DNA of 64,000 bases. It comes from Marinitoga sp. 1197. GTDB taxonomy: Bacteria; Thermotogota; Thermotogae; Petrotogales; Petrotogaceae. Position numbers and translations under genes: made by a program. The notes below the pieces were generated by a model. The model was not told the DNA's origin and ran no database searches. It saw only the letters and a list, made by a program, of their open reading frames with translations. This document shows, one piece after another, positions 61,080-64,000 of this stretch. Position 1 is the stretch's first letter, and each line of letters opens with the position of its first letter. The DNA is taken from NCBI RefSeq assembly GCF_001021165.1, contig NZ_AZAY01000048.1, positions 149 through 64,148 on the forward strand. The letters are read 5' to 3'.

Positions 61080-62327
61080 TTATTTTATTTTTAAATTAAT
61101 TCCTTTTTTCTTTGCATATTCTTCAATAGTTTCCCTTAATCTTTTTGTTCCTTCTTCAAGTTCTTCAAATGAAGGAAGACAGAAGGAAACTCTCATTGTG
61201 TTTCTTTCTGGTTCTTCTACATAGAATGTTTCCCCAGGAATATATATTATTTTCTTTTCTTTTGCAATCTCAAACATTTCCATTGTATCAAAACCTTCTG
61301 GCAATATTATCCAGGAAAATAATCCACCTTCAGGATGTATCCATTCAATATCTTCAATATCCCCTAAATATTTATCCAATGCTTCCATAAATTTATCCTT
61401 CTTTTCTTTATATAATTTTATCGTTGGTTGAATTTCTTCGAATAAATCGTGTTTTTCCATAAATCTTGCAGCTATTCTCTGGGTTAATGTCGATGAACAA
61501 AGATCCATTCCCTGTTTTGCAAGGACCATTTTTCTAATTAATTCTTCATTTGCAATTATTACACCAATCCTTAAACCAGGAGATAAAACCTTACTAAAGG
61601 TATTTAATAATATTACCCTTTTTCCTTCATTTAATTTAAAAATACTTGGAAGTTTTTCTCCTTCAAATCTTAGTGCGCCATACGGATCATCTTCAATAAT
61701 TATGAAGTCATATTTTTCTGCTAATTCTATTAATTTCTTTCTTTTTTCTAATGACAAGGTTATTCCTGCAGGATTGTGAAAATTACTTACAGTATATACA
61801 AATTTAAATTTATCAATCTTTCCTTCTTTTTCAAGTTTTTTTAATTCACTTTCTAAAATATCTAAATTCATACCATCTTTTTCTAACGGAATACTTATAT
61901 AATTAGGATTTCTCTGATTAAATGCACTTCCAGCGCCTAGATAAATTGGCTTACTTACTGCACAATAACTATCTTCATCTAAAAATACTGTCCCCAATAT
62001 AAATAATGCCTGTTGAGAACCTGTTGTAATCATTATATTTTCTTCATTTAAACAATGTATGTCTTCGTATTTTTTTAATAATCTAATATACTGTTTTATC
62101 AATTCAGGATCACCTTCAGTTGAACCATATTGCAACGCAACCTTGTATTCATTCATTATTACATCATTTGCTATTTTAGATAATTTTTCTACTGGAAACG
62201 TTTCAGGATCTGGTATTCCACCACCAAAAGAAATAATTCCTTCTGCTGTTGCTGTTTTTAACAATTCTCTAATGATGTTTGATTTAATTCTGTTTACTGT
62301 TACAGAATATTTACTTTCAAATTTCAT
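61080..62327 (-). CDS. PLP-dependent aminotransferase (2-aminoadipate/branched-chain/aromatic type)
   Basis: A 415-residue class I aminotransferase of the LysN/Kat-like group: [14 protein letters not shown] near the N terminus, [37 protein letters not shown], the PLP lysine in [14 protein letters not shown], and TMRVSFCLP near the end. There is no GntR domain, so it is not a MocR regulator. As first gene of the fermentation operon it would produce the 2-oxoacid for the oxidoreductase. GGAGGGGTGA serves the ATG at 62327 rather than the GTG at 62336. Confidence 0.9.
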   Translation of the reverse strand: MKFESKYSVTVNRIKSNIIRELLKTATAEGIISFGGGIPDPETFPVEKLSKIANDVIMNEYKVALQYGSTEGDPELIKQYIRLLKKYEDIHCLNEENIMITTGSQQALFILGTVFLDEDSYCAVSKPIYLGAGSAFNQRNPNYISIPLEKDGMNLDILESELKKLEKEGKIDKFKFVYTVSNFHNPAGITLSLEKRKKLIELAEKYDFIIIEDDPYGALRFEGEKLPSIFKLNEGKRVILLNTFSKVLSPGLRIGVIIANEELIRKMVLAKQGMDLCSSTLTQRIAARFMEKHDLFEEIQPTIKLYKEKKDKFMEALDKYLGDIEDIEWIHPEGGLFSWIILPEGFDTMEMFEIAKEKKIIYIPGETFYVEEPERNTMRVSFCLPSFEELEEGTKRLRETIEEYAKKKGINLKIK

Positions 62328-62366
62328 ACATTTCACCCCTCCGAATTTAGTTTTTTTCTCATTTTT

Positions 62367-62395
62367 ATTTTACACTTTTAAATATATTTTTACAA
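62367..62395 (-). promoter_or_regulatory. Promoter of the aminotransferase-vor operon
   Basis: Minus strand TTGTAA (62390-62395), 17 bp, TAAAAT (62367-62372), 40 bases before the ATG. Confidence 0.6.
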
Positions 62396-62452
62396 AGTTG
62401 ATTATGGGGGTATATATCGAGTTATATAGAATTATATGTGATTATATGCTGT

Positions 62453-62468
62453 GTGAAAAATTTTTCAC
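62453..62468. promoter_or_regulatory. 16-bp perfect palindrome in the divergent intergenic region
   Basis: GTGAAAAATTTTTCAC lies between the divergent promoters of the fermentation operon and glyA. It may be an operator; it is followed on the plus strand by a T run, so a weak terminator is an alternative. Confidence 0.4.
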
Positions 62469-62490
62469 GAAATTTTTTTCAATAATGTTG

Positions 62491-62520
62491 TTGGCTTTTC
62501 ATTATAATATATTGTATAAT
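62491..62520 (+). promoter_or_regulatory. Promoter of glyA
   Basis: TTGGCT (62491-62496), 18 bp, TATAAT (62515-62520), 36 bases before the ATG. Confidence 0.65.
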
Positions 62521-62556
62521 AGGGGTAGAAATTTTTATTTAAGAGGAGGAATAAAA

Positions 62557-63828
62557 ATGTGGGAAAACTTAAAAACCGTTGATCCTGAAATTTATGATAT
62601 TGTTATGAAAGAATTAAAAAGGCAGGAGTTCGGATTAGAATTAATAGCTTCAGAAAATTTTGCATCTCAGGCTGTAATGGAAGCAATGGGGAGTGTATTA
62701 ACAAATAAATATGCAGAAGGTTATCCTAAAAAAAGATATTATGGTGGTTGTGAATTTGTTGACGAAGCTGAAACTTTAGCAAGAAAAAGAGCTAAAGAAT
62801 TATTTGGGGCAAAATATGCTAATGTTCAACCACATTCAGGTTCTCAGGCAAATATGGGTGTTTATTTAGCGTTAATGGAAACAGGAGAAACATTAATGGG
62901 AATGTCGTTAAGTCATGGCGGACATTTGACACATGGAGCTTCTGTTAATTTTTCTGGTAAAATATTCAATGTAGTTCAGTATGGAGTTAACGAAGAAACA
63001 GAGGTTATCGATTATGACGAGGTTGAAAAGCTAGCTATTGAACATAATCCGAAAATTATAGTAGCTGGCGGAAGTGCGTATGCGAGGATTATTGATTTTA
63101 AGAGATTTAGAGATATTGCAGATAAAGTAGGAGCTTATTTAGTTGTTGATATGTCACATTTTGCAGGTTTAGTTGCTGCTGGTTTATATCCCCATCCTTT
63201 GGAATATGCACACGTTGTTACTACTACTACACACAAAACATTAAGAGGTCCTCGTGGTGGTATGATTTTAACTAATGATAAAGAAATATATAAATTAATC
63301 AATAAAAGTATATTTCCAGGAATTCAAGGTGGCCCTTTAATGCATGTTATTGCTGCAAAAGCTGTAGCTTTCAAAGAAGCTCTATCTTCAGAATTTAAAG
63401 AATACCAAGCTCAAGTTGTTAAAAATGCCAAAAAATTAGCAGAAGAAATGGAAAAATTAGGGTTCAGAATAGTTTCTGGGGGCACAGATTCACACCTTTT
63501 CTTAGTTGATTTAACAGAAAAAAATGTAACGGGTAAAGCTGCTGAAAAAGCTTTAGAAGCTTCTGGTATTACTGTTAATAAAAATACTATACCAAAAGAA
63601 ACAAGATCACCATTTGTTACAAGTGGAATTAGAATAGGAACACCTGCTGTTACAACAAGAGGAATGAAAGAAAGTGAAATGAAAATTATTGCTCAATTAA
63701 TCAATGAGGTTATTATAAATATAAAAGACGAAGATGGTAGTCTGGATGATGAATTTAAAGAATCGATTAAATTCAAAGTTAAAGAATTATGTGAAAAATT
63801 CCCTTTATATAAAGGAAAAATATTTTAA
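62557..63828 (+). CDS. glyA: Serine hydroxymethyltransferase
   Basis: A 423-residue PLP enzyme that interconverts serine and glycine with tetrahydrofolate. Motifs: [60 protein letters not shown], and the PLP lysine in [15 protein letters not shown]. The frame is open from 62059, but AGAGGAGGA directs the start to the ATG at 62557 and the upstream part is antisense to the aminotransferase gene. It has its own promoter and terminator. Confidence 0.97.
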   Translation: MWENLKTVDPEIYDIVMKELKRQEFGLELIASENFASQAVMEAMGSVLTNKYAEGYPKKRYYGGCEFVDEAETLARKRAKELFGAKYANVQPHSGSQANMGVYLALMETGETLMGMSLSHGGHLTHGASVNFSGKIFNVVQYGVNEETEVIDYDEVEKLAIEHNPKIIVAGGSAYARIIDFKRFRDIADKVGAYLVVDMSHFAGLVAAGLYPHPLEYAHVVTTTTHKTLRGPRGGMILTNDKEIYKLINKSIFPGIQGGPLMHVIAAKAVAFKEALSSEFKEYQAQVVKNAKKLAEEMEKLGFRIVSGGTDSHLFLVDLTEKNVTGKAAEKALEASGITVNKNTIPKETRSPFVTSGIRIGTPAVTTRGMKESEMKIIAQLINEVIINIKDEDGSLDDEFKESIKFKVKELCEKFPLYKGKIF

Positions 63829-63866
63829 AATCATAAAAAAGCCCCAAAAGGGGCTTTTTTATGATT
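63829..63866 (+). terminator. Terminator of glyA
   Basis: A 17-bp perfect stem (63829-63845 with 63850-63866) with AAAA loop and internal T run, starting right after the stop codon. Confidence 0.95.
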
Positions 63867-63950
63867 CTTTTTTCTTGTTGAAAAAATTAAGTTATCTTTA
63901 GATATTATTTTAATAAAAATTTTTAAATATATTCGGAAAGGTTAAGAATA

Positions 63951-63974
63951 AAAAAAACGGAGCTTATAGCTCCG
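63951..63974 (-). terminator. Terminator of a minus-strand gene beyond the right edge
   Basis: CGGAGCT/AGCTCCG stem (63958-63964 with 63968-63974), followed on the minus strand by seven or more T. It implies a gene entering from the right; the last 25 bases are too short to identify it. Confidence 0.8.
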
Positions 63975-64000
63975 CAAATTCCTTAGTTTATTTTAAGGAG

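Noticed and set aside
62059-62556. N-terminal extension of the glyA reading frame by about 166 codons
   Set aside because: It lies antisense to the aminotransferase gene, has no ribosome binding site, and GlyA is complete from the ATG at 62557 behind AGAGGAGGA.

Overview
The window is very AT-rich, densely packed bacterial DNA with strong GGAGG-type ribosome binding sites and textbook TTGACA/TATAAT promoters. Gene content (class III ribonucleotide reductase, ferredoxin-dependent 2-oxoacid oxidoreductase, minimal SufBC, DUF2089, DUF554, a Thermotoga-type Ogg2 glycosylase) points to a strictly anaerobic fermenter of the Thermotogota, most likely Petrotogaceae and resembling Marinitoga. This placement is inferred from gene families and base composition, not from a marker search.

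Layout. 1-7.7 kb: the end of a PD-(D/E)XK nuclease-domain protein, cysK, then a forward run glpK-tsaE-YchF-like-queA-EamA and a secreted DUF2202 protein. 7.7-14.1 kb: a small DUF1874-like protein, hflX, and two transporter/enzyme pairs (TSUP + gamma-glutamyltransferase-like; TSUP + ornithine-racemase-like) on the minus strand. 14.1-20.8 kb: rhomboid protease and a minus-strand operon of MBL protein, aldo/keto reductase, dynamin-like GTPase, 1-phosphofructokinase, Bcp peroxiredoxin and RNA uracil methyltransferase. 20.9-25.2 kb: a surface lipoprotein, a small barrel-like protein, and a PilJ-type chemoreceptor flanked by two copies of a structured repeat. 25.2-28.5 kb: DNA glycosylase, 2-hydroxyacid dehydrogenase, tRNA-Leu(CAA), and a DUF2089/SHOCT-like cluster. 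28.6-34 kb: orphan ZnuA-like protein, BaiN/HI0933 flavoprotein, secreted purple-acid-phosphatase-like enzyme, 3-hydroxyacyl-CoA dehydrogenase. 34-45.6 kb: amidohydrolase, nrdDG with a probable NrdR operator, lipid kinase, DUF554, Ogg2, a response-regulator diguanylate cyclase, alanyl-tRNA editing protein, YgjP-like metallopeptidase, SmsCB, cysE.

45.6-50.6 kb holds an osmoprotectant (OpuB-type) ABC operon that runs directly into a four-helix bis-histidine membrane protein and a secreted protein made of four tandem cytochrome-b5-like domains. This looks like an undescribed extracytoplasmic heme relay. 50.6-54.7 kb: small winged-helix regulator, FAD enzyme, an ArsR regulator whose 3' end plus terminator is duplicated as a 105-bp direct repeat around a 1.4-kb three-gene cassette (glycine-zipper peptide, unknown protein, membrane protein), then a GGDEF enzyme expressed from an apparently leaderless promoter.

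54.7-62.3 kb is one long minus-strand operon that encodes a complete amino-acid fermentation route: aminotransferase, butyrate kinase, phosphotransbutyrylase, second butyrate kinase, P-loop protein and four 2-oxoacid:ferredoxin oxidoreductase subunits. Together they would convert an amino acid to acyl-CoA, acyl phosphate and free acid with ATP formation. glyA is transcribed divergently, and the terminator of a minus-strand gene beyond the window closes the sequence.

Two genes (tsaE and the racemase) appear to start at ATT codons. Family names come from reading motifs; no database search was possible.
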